Shown piece after piece: positions 9,447 through 18,291 of a stretch of DNA of 64,000 nt. Numbering within the stretch: position 1 is the stretch's first letter; every line of letters starts with the position of its first letter. The notes below the pieces were generated by a model. The model saw only the letters and a list, made by a program, of their open reading frames with translations. It searched no databases and was not told where the DNA came from. The stretch is from positions 1 through 64,000 of the forward strand of contig CALJHE010000021.1 in assembly GCA_938075675.1 (NCBI GenBank), given 5' to 3'. The DNA comes from Candidatus Poseidoniaceae archaeon. GTDB lineage: Archaea; Thermoplasmatota; Poseidoniia; Poseidoniales; Poseidoniaceae. A program made the position numbers and the translations under genes.

Positions 9447-10736
9447 TCACATGAAGATGGTCGCTGGATGTTCGAGGTAGGACTTGATGAGTTGAACCAA
9501 GCTCGCACCGTCGTGACCATCCACAACTCGGTGGTCCCAGGAGGACGAGAGATTCATGATTCTACGAATGACAATGTTTCCATCTTTAACGACAGCACGG
9601 TCTTTTGCGTTGTGGACGCCAAGGATTCCGACTTCGGGTTTGTTGATAATTGGTGTGGCGCCTAATCCTCCAAGCCGTCCGAGGCTTGTGATTGTGAATG
9701 TCGAGCCTGACAAATCATCAGCAGTTGCTTTTCCATCGCGAGTTGCGCTGGTGACTCGAGTCATCTCAGTAGCAGCCTGCCAGATATCCATCGCTTCGAC
9801 GTGCTTGACAACAGGGACAAACAATCCTCGGTCGGTTTGCGTTGCAATACCGAGGTTAATTGCTTCATGCCGGGTGACTACATTGGAATCGTCATCGTAA
9901 AGGGCATTGCATTCCGGTCGTTCATCGAGTGCCTTAACCAGTGCCTGCATGATGAAAGGTAAGTAAGTGAGTTTTGGTGCACCTTCCGGGCGTGTTGCAT
10001 TGAGGTGTTGCCGTAGTTCTTCAAGAGCGGTGACATCGACCTCTTCAAAGTAAGAAAAGTGAGGGATGGTCGAGTAGGATGAAACCATACCTTCTGCAAT
10101 CTTTCTTCGCAATCCGATGACTTTGATGTCTTCAGTTCCGTTCTTCTCTACTCGAGCAGAAGCGCCCATTGGTCGGGCACGGCTTGCTCCGTTCGCTCCG
10201 CCTGCGATGTGTGCATCGAGGTCAGCATGACTGATGCGTCCTGCAGGACCAGAGCCGGCAACGAAATTGAGGTCAACGTTTGCTTGACGTGCTCTTTGGC
10301 GTACGGCTGGACTTGCCAAGGCCTTTGTTCCTGGCGCACGCTCGACTACCGCTGGAGCAGGAGCAGGCGTAGCAGCCGGTGCTGGAGTTGGGGTTGGGGC
10401 AGGTGCCGGTTCCGCCTTTGGCTTAGGTGCTGGGGCAGATTCAGCCTTCGCTTCAGGAGCGGGAGCAGGGGCAGATGCGGATGCATTTCCGTCCCCATCG
10501 ACTTCAAACTCGATGCAAACGACACCAACTGGTAGGATGTCACCGGCTTCTCCGATGACCTTGGTCACCTTACCATCAACCGGTGATGGGATCTCTACAG
10601 TTGCTTTGTCGGTCATCACAGAAAGAATAGGATCGTCTTCTTTGACGCTGTCTCCTACAGCGACCATCCATTCTACGACTTCACCTTCGACGACGCCTTC
10701 TCCGATATCTGGCATTTTAAATGCAAATGTTCCCAT
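9447..10736 (-). CDS. 2-oxoacid dehydrogenase E2, lipoyl acyltransferase
   Basis: Core acyltransferase that passes the acyl group from lipoyl-lysine to CoA. One N-terminal lipoyl domain (residues 1-78) carries the modified lysine in MTDKATVE (K44). An Ala/Pro-rich flexible linker follows, then the E1/E3-binding domain (about 140-180, with ASPAVRQRAR and GPAGRISHADL) and a catalytic domain ending in WDHRVVDG, which holds the active-site histidine and aspartate. Neighbours mark it as part of a branched-chain type complex, although pyruvate cannot be excluded. AGGAGG precedes the ATG. The gap to the E1beta gene is only 2 nt. Confidence 0.94.
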   Translation of the reverse strand: MGTFAFKMPDIGEGVVEGEVVEWMVAVGDSVKEDDPILSVMTDKATVEIPSPVDGKVTKVIGEAGDILPVGVVCIEFEVDGDGNASASAPAPAPEAKAESAPAPKPKAEPAPAPTPTPAPAATPAPAPAVVERAPGTKALASPAVRQRARQANVDLNFVAGSGPAGRISHADLDAHIAGGANGASRARPMGASARVEKNGTEDIKVIGLRRKIAEGMVSSYSTIPHFSYFEEVDVTALEELRQHLNATRPEGAPKLTYLPFIMQALVKALDERPECNALYDDDSNVVTRHEAINLGIATQTDRGLFVPVVKHVEAMDIWQAATEMTRVTSATRDGKATADDLSGSTFTITSLGRLGGLGATPIINKPEVGILGVHNAKDRAVVKDGNIVIRRIMNLSSSWDHRVVDGHDGASLVQLIKSYLEHPATIFM

Positions 10737-10738
10737 AC

Positions 10739-11749
10739 TTATTCCTCCTGTGTTTTCTTTATTGCTTCAGCGATTCGCGCTGGACTTGGGATGTAATCCC
10801 ATTCTGTAGTGTGAGGGAAGGGTGTGTCCCATCCCGTCACTCGAGTAATAGGTGCTTCGAGGTGATAGAAGCAACGTTCTTGAATCGATGCACTCATTTC
10901 AGCGCCGAAACCACTTGTCTTCGGTGCTTCATGAACGATAACGCATCGTCCGGTTTTCTTGATTGAATTCACGACAGTATCTCTGTCCCATGGAACCAAT
11001 GTCTGCAAATCGATGAGTTCGCAATCGATTCCAGAGTCTTTGATGGCTTGCTCACTCACATGGACCATTGTTCCCCACGCAATCACGGTGCAAGCACTGC
11101 CTTCGCGTACGATTCGTGCTTCTTCAAGAGGTACAGTGTAGTGTTCTTCTGGCACATCGCTATCAGGATGTCCTGCCCAGGTTGGGACATTGTGTGGGTC
11201 GCCGTAAAACGGGCCTCGATAGCACCGCTTTGGCTCAAAGAATATGACTGGATCGTTGGATTCTATTGCCGATGTGAGCAATCCCTTTGCATTGTAAGGA
11301 TTCGAACAGTAGACCACTTTGAGGCCGGGTGTGTGCGTGAATTGTGCTTCGGGCGATTGTGAGTGGTGGTGTCCACCCTTGATCCCACCACCAGCGGGTG
11401 TGCGGAACGTCAACGGTGCGGTAAACTCTCCACCCGAGCGGTGACGGAGCTTGGCAATTTCATTGACGATTTGGTCGTATGCAGGGAAGATGTAATCTGC
11501 GAATTGAATCTCTGCCACAGGTCGCAAACCATTGAGGCCCATTCCCATTGCAATGGCGGCAATGCCGCCTTCTGCAAGAGGTGAATCAAAGACTCGATGT
11601 TCTCCAAATTTCTTCTGCAGTCCATCCGTTACTCGGAATACACCGCCAAAAAATCCGACATCTTGGCCGAAAATAACGACATTCTTGTCTTTTGTAAGTT
11701 GAACTTCGAGGGCCGAGTTCAGTGCTTTTATCATGTTCATTTCTACCAT
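10739..11749 (-). CDS. 2-oxoacid dehydrogenase E1 beta subunit, branched-chain type
   Basis: Beta subunit of the thiamine-diphosphate decarboxylase, 336 residues. Family blocks seen include FGQDVGFFGGVFRVTDGL, the TPP-activating glutamate in PLAEGGIA, and IQFADYIFPAYDQIVNE. The last resembles the branched-chain oxoacid enzyme of mitochondria more than pyruvate dehydrogenase. The HHSQSPEA block and the C-terminal DTPFPH are also typical. A GAGGTG ribosome-binding site precedes the ATG. It sits between E1alpha and E2 with gaps of 9 and 2 nt, and the two E1 subunits should form an alpha2-beta2 tetramer. Confidence 0.94.
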   Translation of the reverse strand: MVEMNMIKALNSALEVQLTKDKNVVIFGQDVGFFGGVFRVTDGLQKKFGEHRVFDSPLAEGGIAAIAMGMGLNGLRPVAEIQFADYIFPAYDQIVNEIAKLRHRSGGEFTAPLTFRTPAGGGIKGGHHHSQSPEAQFTHTPGLKVVYCSNPYNAKGLLTSAIESNDPVIFFEPKRCYRGPFYGDPHNVPTWAGHPDSDVPEEHYTVPLEEARIVREGSACTVIAWGTMVHVSEQAIKDSGIDCELIDLQTLVPWDRDTVVNSIKKTGRCVIVHEAPKTSGFGAEMSASIQERCFYHLEAPITRVTGWDTPFPHTTEWDYIPSPARIAEAIKKTQEE

Positions 11750-11758
11750 ATTAGCACC

Positions 11759-13000
11759 TCACTTGCCGAGTTCCTCACGTTGTTCTTGAACATGCCACGG
11801 AACGGTTTCGTAGACTTCAGTAAAAATGGTAGAGGCAGGAGGATATGGTCCACTTGCTAAGTCTCCAAATTCACACGCAGCCTTGTATGAAGTCATGACT
11901 TCATCATCGATTTTCTCTGCCAATGCAGCATGACGTTCTTCATCCCAGAGTTCGGCTTTAACCAAGTGCTCTTTCAGTCGGAGAATTGGGTCGCCGCCCG
12001 GCCATTGTTTGAATTCATCTTTAGGCCTGTACGCAGAGGAATCGTCAGAGGAAGAGTGTGCGCCTGCTCTGTAGGTGTAGACTTCGATATGAGTTGCGCC
12101 AAGCCCAGCAGCAGCGCGTAGACGTGCCCATTTCGTTACACTGTAAAGGGCGAGAAAATCGTTGCCATCGACTCTGATTGATGGAATGTCGTAAGCAAGA
12201 CCACGCTCAGCGAATGTTCGTCCGCCGGTTGCTAGGTTTGCGTGGGTAGAGATTGCCCACTGGTTGTTAACGACATTAAGAATCACTGGCGGTTTGAAGG
12301 TCGAGGCGAAATTGAGGGCGTAATGGTAATCTCCTTGTGCGGATGTTCCATCGCCGAGCCACGAAATACAGACTTCGTCGTCGCCTTTGTAGGCGCTTGC
12401 CATTGCGACTCCAACCGCTTGTGAGAATTGAGTGCCGACAGGAGATGAAATCGAAATGAATCGACCTTCTTTCCAGGTATAGTGAACTGGCATTTGACGC
12501 CCTTTCACATTGTCTTCTGTATTTCCGATGCAGTGGCAAATCATACTGACCATATCACGGCCTCGGACAAACTGGGCACCTGGTTGTCGGTAAGAGGGGA
12601 AGATCCAGTCTTGAGTCTCAAGTGCCATTGTTTGAGCAATAGCGATTGCTTCTTCTCCGAAGGAACGCATGTAAAAGGAGAGTTTACCGGTTCGTTGCAT
12701 CTTAATCATACGGTCGTCGAAAATCCTCAAGCGCATCATGTATTCAAGACCTTGAATCATCGTTTCTGCATCAAGCATTGGATTCCACTCGCCGCTTGCA
12801 ACGCCGTTGTCATCAAGAACACGGACTAAACCGGATGCGTGAGCAACCGTATCTTGAGCTGTGCATGTGATTGGGTCAGGCCGATGAAGGTCTCCGGGCT
12901 GTTCAGTAAACTTACCACCGAAATCAGCATCTTCGCCGGGTCGGAACGGCGGACGACCGATTGTGTACGGCTTGGTTGTGGCAGTCACTCTCTCGGTCAT
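11759..13000 (-). CDS. 2-oxoacid dehydrogenase E1 alpha subunit, branched-chain type
   Basis: Alpha subunit binding thiamine diphosphate, 413 residues. The TPP/Mg motif runs from GDGTSAQGD to the following VVNNQWAIST. Branched-chain oxoacid dehydrogenase features are MMRLRIFDDR, SFYMRSFGEEAI, KGRQMPVHY and the phosphorylation-loop-like HSSSDDSSAYR; the last matches the region regulated by a kinase in mitochondria, though no kinase is seen here. The likely substrates are oxoacids of Val, Leu and Ile. An N-terminal extension of about 60 residues is present. GAGGTG precedes the ATG. It lies 9 nt after lipA in the same operon. Confidence 0.94.
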   Translation of the reverse strand: MTERVTATTKPYTIGRPPFRPGEDADFGGKFTEQPGDLHRPDPITCTAQDTVAHASGLVRVLDDNGVASGEWNPMLDAETMIQGLEYMMRLRIFDDRMIKMQRTGKLSFYMRSFGEEAIAIAQTMALETQDWIFPSYRQPGAQFVRGRDMVSMICHCIGNTEDNVKGRQMPVHYTWKEGRFISISSPVGTQFSQAVGVAMASAYKGDDEVCISWLGDGTSAQGDYHYALNFASTFKPPVILNVVNNQWAISTHANLATGGRTFAERGLAYDIPSIRVDGNDFLALYSVTKWARLRAAAGLGATHIEVYTYRAGAHSSSDDSSAYRPKDEFKQWPGGDPILRLKEHLVKAELWDEERHAALAEKIDDEVMTSYKAACEFGDLASGPYPPASTIFTEVYETVPWHVQEQREELGK

Positions 13001-13009
13001 TGTTCCACC

Positions 13010-14068
13010 TCACTCCATCTCTGTCTTAAGTGGTGTCGGTGAATCGCTTTGGTGTTGAGCGACGTAGACATACGCACCAGGCATCGTTTCTTGATTGTTT
13101 GAATCGAGCGTCTTTCGCAGCAGTAATCCCGCTTTGAATGAAGAACGGACAAGGGGTCCACTGGCAATGCCAGCAAAGCCCATTTCAATAGCGTCTTTCG
13201 CCCATACATCGTACATTTCGGGTTCTGGGAATCGGTCCACAGTAAGATGTTTTGAGGACGGTGCCAGGTATTGGCCGATGGTGATCAGGTCGACGTTGGC
13301 ATCACGTAGGAGTTGCAAGGCTTCGGTAATTTCCTCATCCGTCTCTCCGACGCCAACCATCAGTGAAGATTTGGTAATAATGTCGGGTCGAAGCACTTTG
13401 GCTTGACGGAGAATTTCGAGCGACTGGGAGAAGGAAGCGCGATGGTCTCGTACGGTCTTGTCCAGCCTTGGGACGCATTCAACGTTGTGTGCAAACACAG
13501 ACAGTGGGCTGTTGCGCAAGAGATGTTCGAGAGCCTCATGGTCGCCTGCCAAGTCAGAGCACAACAACTCAATTGTGATTTCAGGTCGGCGAAGGTGAAC
13601 TGCGTCGATGCATCGTTTGTAATGCTCAGCACCACTGTCCGGTAAATCGTCTCTGTTGACAACCGTGATTACGACATGACGTAGATTCATAGAATCTACA
13701 GCGTCTGCGAGTTGTTCAGGCTCGTTTGTATCGAGTGGAGGGGGTATTTTGATTGTTCCAACTGCACAGAATCGGCATCCTCTGGTACATTCCTGTCCTG
13801 CGATCATGAATGTCGCATCGCCACTTGCCCAACAGTCGTGAATATTCGGACAGCGTGCCTCTTGACAAACGGTGTGGAGTGCGTTGTCTTTTACTGCAGC
13901 CTTCGTTTTGTTGAAGAGTGCTTGTTCTTTACCGGAAGGAAGCGACGTCTTGAACCATGAGGGCAAGCGTTCTCGCTTCGGTTTGGCACGCAAAGCAGGT
14001 GGCGTTTTACTCGCCATCGGAAGTTGTTTGCCCGACACCTCTGCTCCCCCTTGATTACTCCGAGGCAT
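13010..14068 (-). CDS. lipA: Lipoyl synthase
   Basis: Radical-SAM enzyme that inserts two sulfurs into octanoyl-E2 to make the lipoyl cofactor. Both iron-sulfur sites are intact: the auxiliary cluster motif Cx4Cx5C (CQEARCPNIHDC) and the radical-SAM motif Cx3Cx2C (CTRGCRFC). Other family blocks, such as HVVITVVNRDDLPDSGA and the final GPLVRSSF, are present. It is the first gene of the dehydrogenase operon, which explains its role in maturing the E2 made downstream. The start may be ATG 14068 or the internal ATG 14017 (sequence MASKTPPAL). No octanoyltransferase (LipB or LipM) is in the window. Confidence 0.95.
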   Translation of the reverse strand: MPRSNQGGAEVSGKQLPMASKTPPALRAKPKRERLPSWFKTSLPSGKEQALFNKTKAAVKDNALHTVCQEARCPNIHDCWASGDATFMIAGQECTRGCRFCAVGTIKIPPPLDTNEPEQLADAVDSMNLRHVVITVVNRDDLPDSGAEHYKRCIDAVHLRRPEITIELLCSDLAGDHEALEHLLRNSPLSVFAHNVECVPRLDKTVRDHRASFSQSLEILRQAKVLRPDIITKSSLMVGVGETDEEITEALQLLRDANVDLITIGQYLAPSSKHLTVDRFPEPEMYDVWAKDAIEMGFAGIASGPLVRSSFKAGLLLRKTLDSNNQETMPGAYVYVAQHQSDSPTPLKTEME

Positions 14069-14116
14069 TGCCTCTCAAAAAGGTGTACTTTGCACCGCAA
14101 TTGCAATGCTCATCAA

Positions 14117-14126
14117 TTTTTAAATT
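14117..14126. promoter_or_regulatory. Shared TATA element between lipA and the SDR gene
   Basis: TTTTTAAATT lies in the gap between two divergent genes and reads as a TATA box on both strands. On the minus strand it would start the lipA operon near 14095; on the plus strand it would start the reductase transcript near 14146. Confidence 0.4.
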
Positions 14127-14188
14127 TCCAACATTCACACTGTTCTTGTCTAACAGCATTGATGAGGGTTGAACGGTTCGTAGTAAAT

Positions 14189-14935
14189 ATGGGGCAACGA
14201 GTAGCGCTGATTACCGGCAGCGGTAAGCGAATTGGGGCTGCAACCGCTGCCAAACTTTTGGCAGATGGTTGGTTTGTGTTTCTTCATGTGCGCAACTCGG
14301 TGGAAGATGCCCAAAAGTTCCTTGAATCTTACCAGCGCGAAAATGGCACCCCTGCATCTGCAGAAATTGTCAGAGCTGACCTTGATAGCGACGAAGAACT
14401 TGAACAACTCATCCAACATGTTCTCGCCCACGATTCCGTGAAAATCAACGGTGGTTTACACGGATTAATTCACAACGCATCAATCTATAATTCAATGAAC
14501 TTCGAGGAAGTTTCTCTTGAAGAACTTCGCTTGAACAACCGAATACACGTCGAGGTTCCCTTCCTTCTCACTCAACGGCTAGTTGAGCCACTCAAAACTG
14601 CGAACGGCTGCGTTGTTGGGTTGATTGATACATCTCTTGGGCGGGCTTGGAAAGGCCTCTCGCATTATACATCAAGTAAAGCGGCTCTTCGCCAACTCAT
14701 GATGAATCTCGCTGGCGACTTAGCCCCTGATGTTCGAGTGAATTGCGTTGCCCCTGGGGCAATCATGGCAGCTGAATGGGAGGCCGAACACTTTGCTTCA
14801 GTCCTCGAAAAGATTCCCCTTGGGCGAGCAGGAGAGGTTGAAGACGTGGCGAATGCCATCTCGTTCCTGCTCGATTCACCGTATTTGTCCGGCCAAGTTA
14901 TCGAAGTTGATGGCGGCTGGTCAGTAGCGCCTTAG
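14189..14935 (+). CDS. Short-chain dehydrogenase/reductase, pteridine-reductase-like
   Basis: A 248-residue Rossmann-fold NAD(P)-dependent oxidoreductase. The cofactor loop reads TGSGKRIG, with a basic residue following as in NADP-preferring enzymes. HNAS stands for the usual NNAG. The active-site Ser is in LIDTSLG, and Tyr and Lys follow as YTSSKAA. The end (YLSGQVIEVDGG) is typical of the family. TGSGKRIG together with HNAS resembles pteridine reductases and FolM-like dihydromonapterin reductases, but the substrate is uncertain. The open frame extends upstream to 14024, overlapping lipA; the family start matches ATG 14189. Confidence 0.85.
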   Translation: MGQRVALITGSGKRIGAATAAKLLADGWFVFLHVRNSVEDAQKFLESYQRENGTPASAEIVRADLDSDEELEQLIQHVLAHDSVKINGGLHGLIHNASIYNSMNFEEVSLEELRLNNRIHVEVPFLLTQRLVEPLKTANGCVVGLIDTSLGRAWKGLSHYTSSKAALRQLMMNLAGDLAPDVRVNCVAPGAIMAAEWEAEHFASVLEKIPLGRAGEVEDVANAISFLLDSPYLSGQVIEVDGGWSVAP

Positions 14936-14984
14936 GCAAGTGTCGAAGGGTTTTCTTCAAATCCTCTTAACGGTACGGTTGCCT

Positions 14985-15071
14985 GCAGGGGTGGCTGAGG
15001 TGGTCAAAGGCGCCGGGCTTAAGATCCGGTCCCGTATGGGTTCGTGGGTTCGTATCCCACCCCCTGCACCA
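14985..15071 (+). tRNA. tRNA-Leu(UAA)
   Basis: A type II tRNA with a long variable arm. The acceptor stem pairs GCAGGGG (14985-14991) with CCCCTGC (15061-15067). The anticodon loop CTTAAGA carries TAA, the T arm is GTGGG-TTCGTAT-CCCAC, and the discriminator is A. The CCA end is encoded in the DNA (15069-15071). A G-C rich terminator hairpin follows 16 nt later. Confidence 0.95.
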
Positions 15072-15086
15072 AACCAATTTCAATCC

Positions 15087-15109
15087 CCCCCCTCGAAGAG
15101 GGGGGTTTT
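15087..15109 (+). terminator. Hairpin plus T-run after tRNA-Leu
   Basis: CCCCCCTC (15087-15094) pairs perfectly with GAGGGGGG (15098-15105) across a GAA loop and is followed by TTTT. It has the form of an intrinsic terminator, although archaeal termination may rely mainly on the T-run. Confidence 0.65.
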
Positions 15110-15158
15110 GGTGAACAACCAATGCAAAACCGTTTAACACTCGGCGGGACAGGCCGAG

Positions 15159-18116
15159 ATGGTGAACAGGGTGTCCTCTCAACATTCAACTTCCGTGAAT
15201 CGTCTTTTGCCAATGCTACTTGTAGTCCTCATGGTCGGCTCAGTACTGCCAATGTCCGTTCCTCAGGACGTTGTGTCCGGCGAGGAAAATACGCTGGCTG
15301 AAGAGCCTACCATCTCTTCTGCGGGAAGCGATTGTTCATCGTGCCAATCCTACGACCTTTATCTTGACGAAATGACATCTGAGAGCGGTGGCGACGGCTC
15401 AATCACTACTCAGGAACCTTCCGGGTCGCACCAAGAAGAAAGCGCCCTTGGTGGCATCACCTTCCAATCAAACGAGATGATTTCTGATTTGCAAGTCTAT
15501 GGTCGTGGTAGCACCGACATCGTCACACTGTCGTTGTACATTCAGTTCAGAGGCACAACCGGCTCAACAGCAGACATCACCTATTCGCTCGGTGCTGGTG
15601 GTAGTGAAATTGATTCGTTCTCCGAGACCATTGAAGACCCTTGCACCGGCGGCACATTCGGTACAAGCGCCTGTCCGTGGACGTTGAGCGTCATCGATTT
15701 TGATATTCCTTCGAGTGGCTTTACCGTTGAAAACGGCAAGCAAATCGAACTTGACATCGATGCACAAGCCACCTGTGAAAGCAGTGGTGGCGGCGGCATT
15801 GGCGGAGACAACTGCGAAGTCAATGTGGCATTCGGAGACGTTGAGCAAACCAACGGATTCTCGAAACTTGAACTCAAAGCCAATGCTCTGGCAGACTCCT
15901 CGGTGAAGGTCCACAGGCCCGGCGCGAGTTTCACAGACCCTGAAGTTACTGAATGGTCACCAAACCACCGCCCTGAATTTCGCACTATGCAGTTCACAGT
16001 GGATGTCCGTGACGCATTTGGCCGCGATGACATCCAAGGCGTTGACCTCATATTGAGTACGCCAAACGGTGCGAACTCCGTCTTCGACAAATCGTTTGAA
16101 GACGATGATTTGAAACTTGACAACGAAGGTCTCATCGGCAATTTCACATTCATATACGACTCTGGTACTACAGCAGGTGATTATCCACTTCAACTTGAAA
16201 TCAGTGACCTTCAAGGCCATACTCTGGTGTTTGAACACCCTGGGATAACGTTCATTGAATACGATATGTATCTCTCACTTCCTTCATCTCAACCGGACAC
16301 AGTGCTCATTGCACCCGGTCAAACCTCGAGCATTGAATTCATGATTGAACATACAGGTTCGACCTCTTCTTCGATGAATGTTATCTTCGATTTGGTTGGC
16401 TCGCCTTTCCCGAGTTCATGGTCTGACCCTGTTTGGGATCAATCCGGCGGCTACACCCTTAACGGAGGAGGTTCATTTGCTCGACCTATCCTTTCTTTTG
16501 ATGTTGTTGATGGTGACTTGACTTCCGCTCCGAGCAGCATTGAAATTGAAGCTAGAGCTTATGCAGATACTGAAAACGCTCAAAACGACCAAGTCACAAT
16601 CAAGACCATCACGCTCTCCATAGAAGAATCTGAAGTTCTTGCACCGCCTCGAATTTCAGTCTTTGAGGACTTTGAGCACCAAATACAAATTGCAGATTCA
16701 ACCCGTCCAGAGGCGTACGACGAGTCCCTCTCACACTATGTTGATGCTGGCGATACCAAAGGCGAATTTTTCGTTGATGTGTTCAATGCCGGATTCATTA
16801 CAGATGCTTTCCGCCTCCGAGTTACAGACTTACCCGATGCATGGCAATACAAGTTCTACGACAACGATACTGGAATGGAACTCACCGAAGAGGGCATTTA
16901 CTCATTAACTCCAGATATTGGTTCCAATCAAATCCTTACCGTTCGTTTGGATGTGTTCCCTCCAAGCGAACGTGATGCACAGGATATTGGTCTGGTTGCT
17001 TTTTCAGTATCGAGTACCAGTGATACTGAACTGAGTACAGATGTAGCGTTTACCGTTCATCGAACGTTTGGAATTTTGGTCGAAGTGATCGCGGATTCGG
17101 ATGGCGGTACGCTTGGCACTGTAGGTCCAGTTGCTCCTGACAGCAGCGTGTATTACAACATGCGAATAACCGACTCAACAGAAGGCCTTGGACAAACCAC
17201 TTGGAGAATTATCAATCCAAGCGACCTTGAACGCAACACAGAAGAACCAAACGGCGACCCTATGTACGGTACTTGGGATTACGAACTTTCAAACGGTACC
17301 GAATCGAACATGGTTGTCGTCTACCTGGAACAAGATGAATACGTCGACCTCAAATTGGATTTGACGCTCGGTAAGAACGTTGAAGCAGGTATGCACACGG
17401 TCTTTGTACGGGTTATTGAAGAAGGAGTTGACTCTGATGAAGCACGGTATTTTGACCTTCCAGTCACGGTTGAAGTTCGTGAAGAAGTTGTTGCTGGACG
17501 AATCACTATTACAGACTCAAGCAGCGAACTCATTCAATTTGAATCCAATGAACAGAGGAATATCAACTACAAAATCTCGAATGACAACAATATCCCTCTC
17601 GATGTAGTCATCACTCTTGAGGAACCTGACGGTTGGGATGGAGTTATCCGGGCTTCTTCTGACCAAGCCGGTGGTAGTTTCTTGTTGCTGACTTTACCTG
17701 CATACTCCGACAAAGACTTCTCAGTCTCAATAACGCCACCCGGAAACCTGAAAGATGGGCAGATGATTAAATTCACACTCACCGTTACGCCGATGGACGA
17801 AGAAGTGCCTTATGATGCTGAATTCACACAAATAGTTCCGTTTACCTACATGACAAACTGCGACGGTATTGGCTGTTTTATGAACGAACTTGCGAACCCG
17901 AGTTTGCAAACCTTAGCGCTCGGAGCAGGGCTTGTTCTCGTGTTGGTATTCGCAGTTTATCGGCGAGGCCAATCGTCGGGAGTCATGCACGAAGCAAAGT
18001 TAAACTGGGAGGACGAGGAGTTTGAATCCAATATGATTCCTGAAGAGACAATTCCTGAGCCTGTGGTTGAAGAAGACGATGACCTCGAACTTCTTGATGA
18101 ACTCTCTGATTTGTGA
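15159..18116 (+). CDS. Secreted cell-surface protein with C-terminal anchor, 985 aa
   Basis: A large exported protein. A signal peptide (about residues 15-37, MLLVVLMVGSVLPM core) is followed by a Cys-containing stretch (CSSCQSYD), several beta-rich Ig-like or alpha-galactosidase-NEW3-like segments rich in Asp, Ser, Thr and Gly, and one membrane helix near the C-terminus (LALGAGLVLVLVFAVY). A short acidic cytoplasmic tail ends EEDDDLELLDELSDL. This is a typical archaeal cell-envelope layout. No enzyme motif is seen; adhesion or an envelope structural role is an inference. It is followed after about 175 nt by the giant surface protein on the same strand. Confidence 0.8.
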   Translation: MVNRVSSQHSTSVNRLLPMLLVVLMVGSVLPMSVPQDVVSGEENTLAEEPTISSAGSDCSSCQSYDLYLDEMTSESGGDGSITTQEPSGSHQEESALGGITFQSNEMISDLQVYGRGSTDIVTLSLYIQFRGTTGSTADITYSLGAGGSEIDSFSETIEDPCTGGTFGTSACPWTLSVIDFDIPSSGFTVENGKQIELDIDAQATCESSGGGGIGGDNCEVNVAFGDVEQTNGFSKLELKANALADSSVKVHRPGASFTDPEVTEWSPNHRPEFRTMQFTVDVRDAFGRDDIQGVDLILSTPNGANSVFDKSFEDDDLKLDNEGLIGNFTFIYDSGTTAGDYPLQLEISDLQGHTLVFEHPGITFIEYDMYLSLPSSQPDTVLIAPGQTSSIEFMIEHTGSTSSSMNVIFDLVGSPFPSSWSDPVWDQSGGYTLNGGGSFARPILSFDVVDGDLTSAPSSIEIEARAYADTENAQNDQVTIKTITLSIEESEVLAPPRISVFEDFEHQIQIADSTRPEAYDESLSHYVDAGDTKGEFFVDVFNAGFITDAFRLRVTDLPDAWQYKFYDNDTGMELTEEGIYSLTPDIGSNQILTVRLDVFPPSERDAQDIGLVAFSVSSTSDTELSTDVAFTVHRTFGILVEVIADSDGGTLGTVGPVAPDSSVYYNMRITDSTEGLGQTTWRIINPSDLERNTEEPNGDPMYGTWDYELSNGTESNMVVVYLEQDEYVDLKLDLTLGKNVEAGMHTVFVRVIEEGVDSDEARYFDLPVTVEVREEVVAGRITITDSSSELIQFESNEQRNINYKISNDNNIPLDVVITLEEPDGWDGVIRASSDQAGGSFLLLTLPAYSDKDFSVSITPPGNLKDGQMIKFTLTVTPMDEEVPYDAEFTQIVPFTYMTNCDGIGCFMNELANPSLQTLALGAGLVLVLVFAVYRRGQSSGVMHEAKLNWEDEEFESNMIPEETIPEPVVEEDDDLELLDELSDL

Positions 18117-18291
18117 TTTCATCTTCTTTCAGCGGTGTTTGCTCACCTCAAAACCCAACAAGAACCTCTCATCGAGTCTTCTCCGCTTTATGTTTTGAAA
18201 ATGGCAGTGCTGCGAGACTGTTCGTTCCTTGATGCGCTCGATCTTGAAGTTCGTAAAAGGAATATTGTATGAACATCGCACCATTTCCCTT

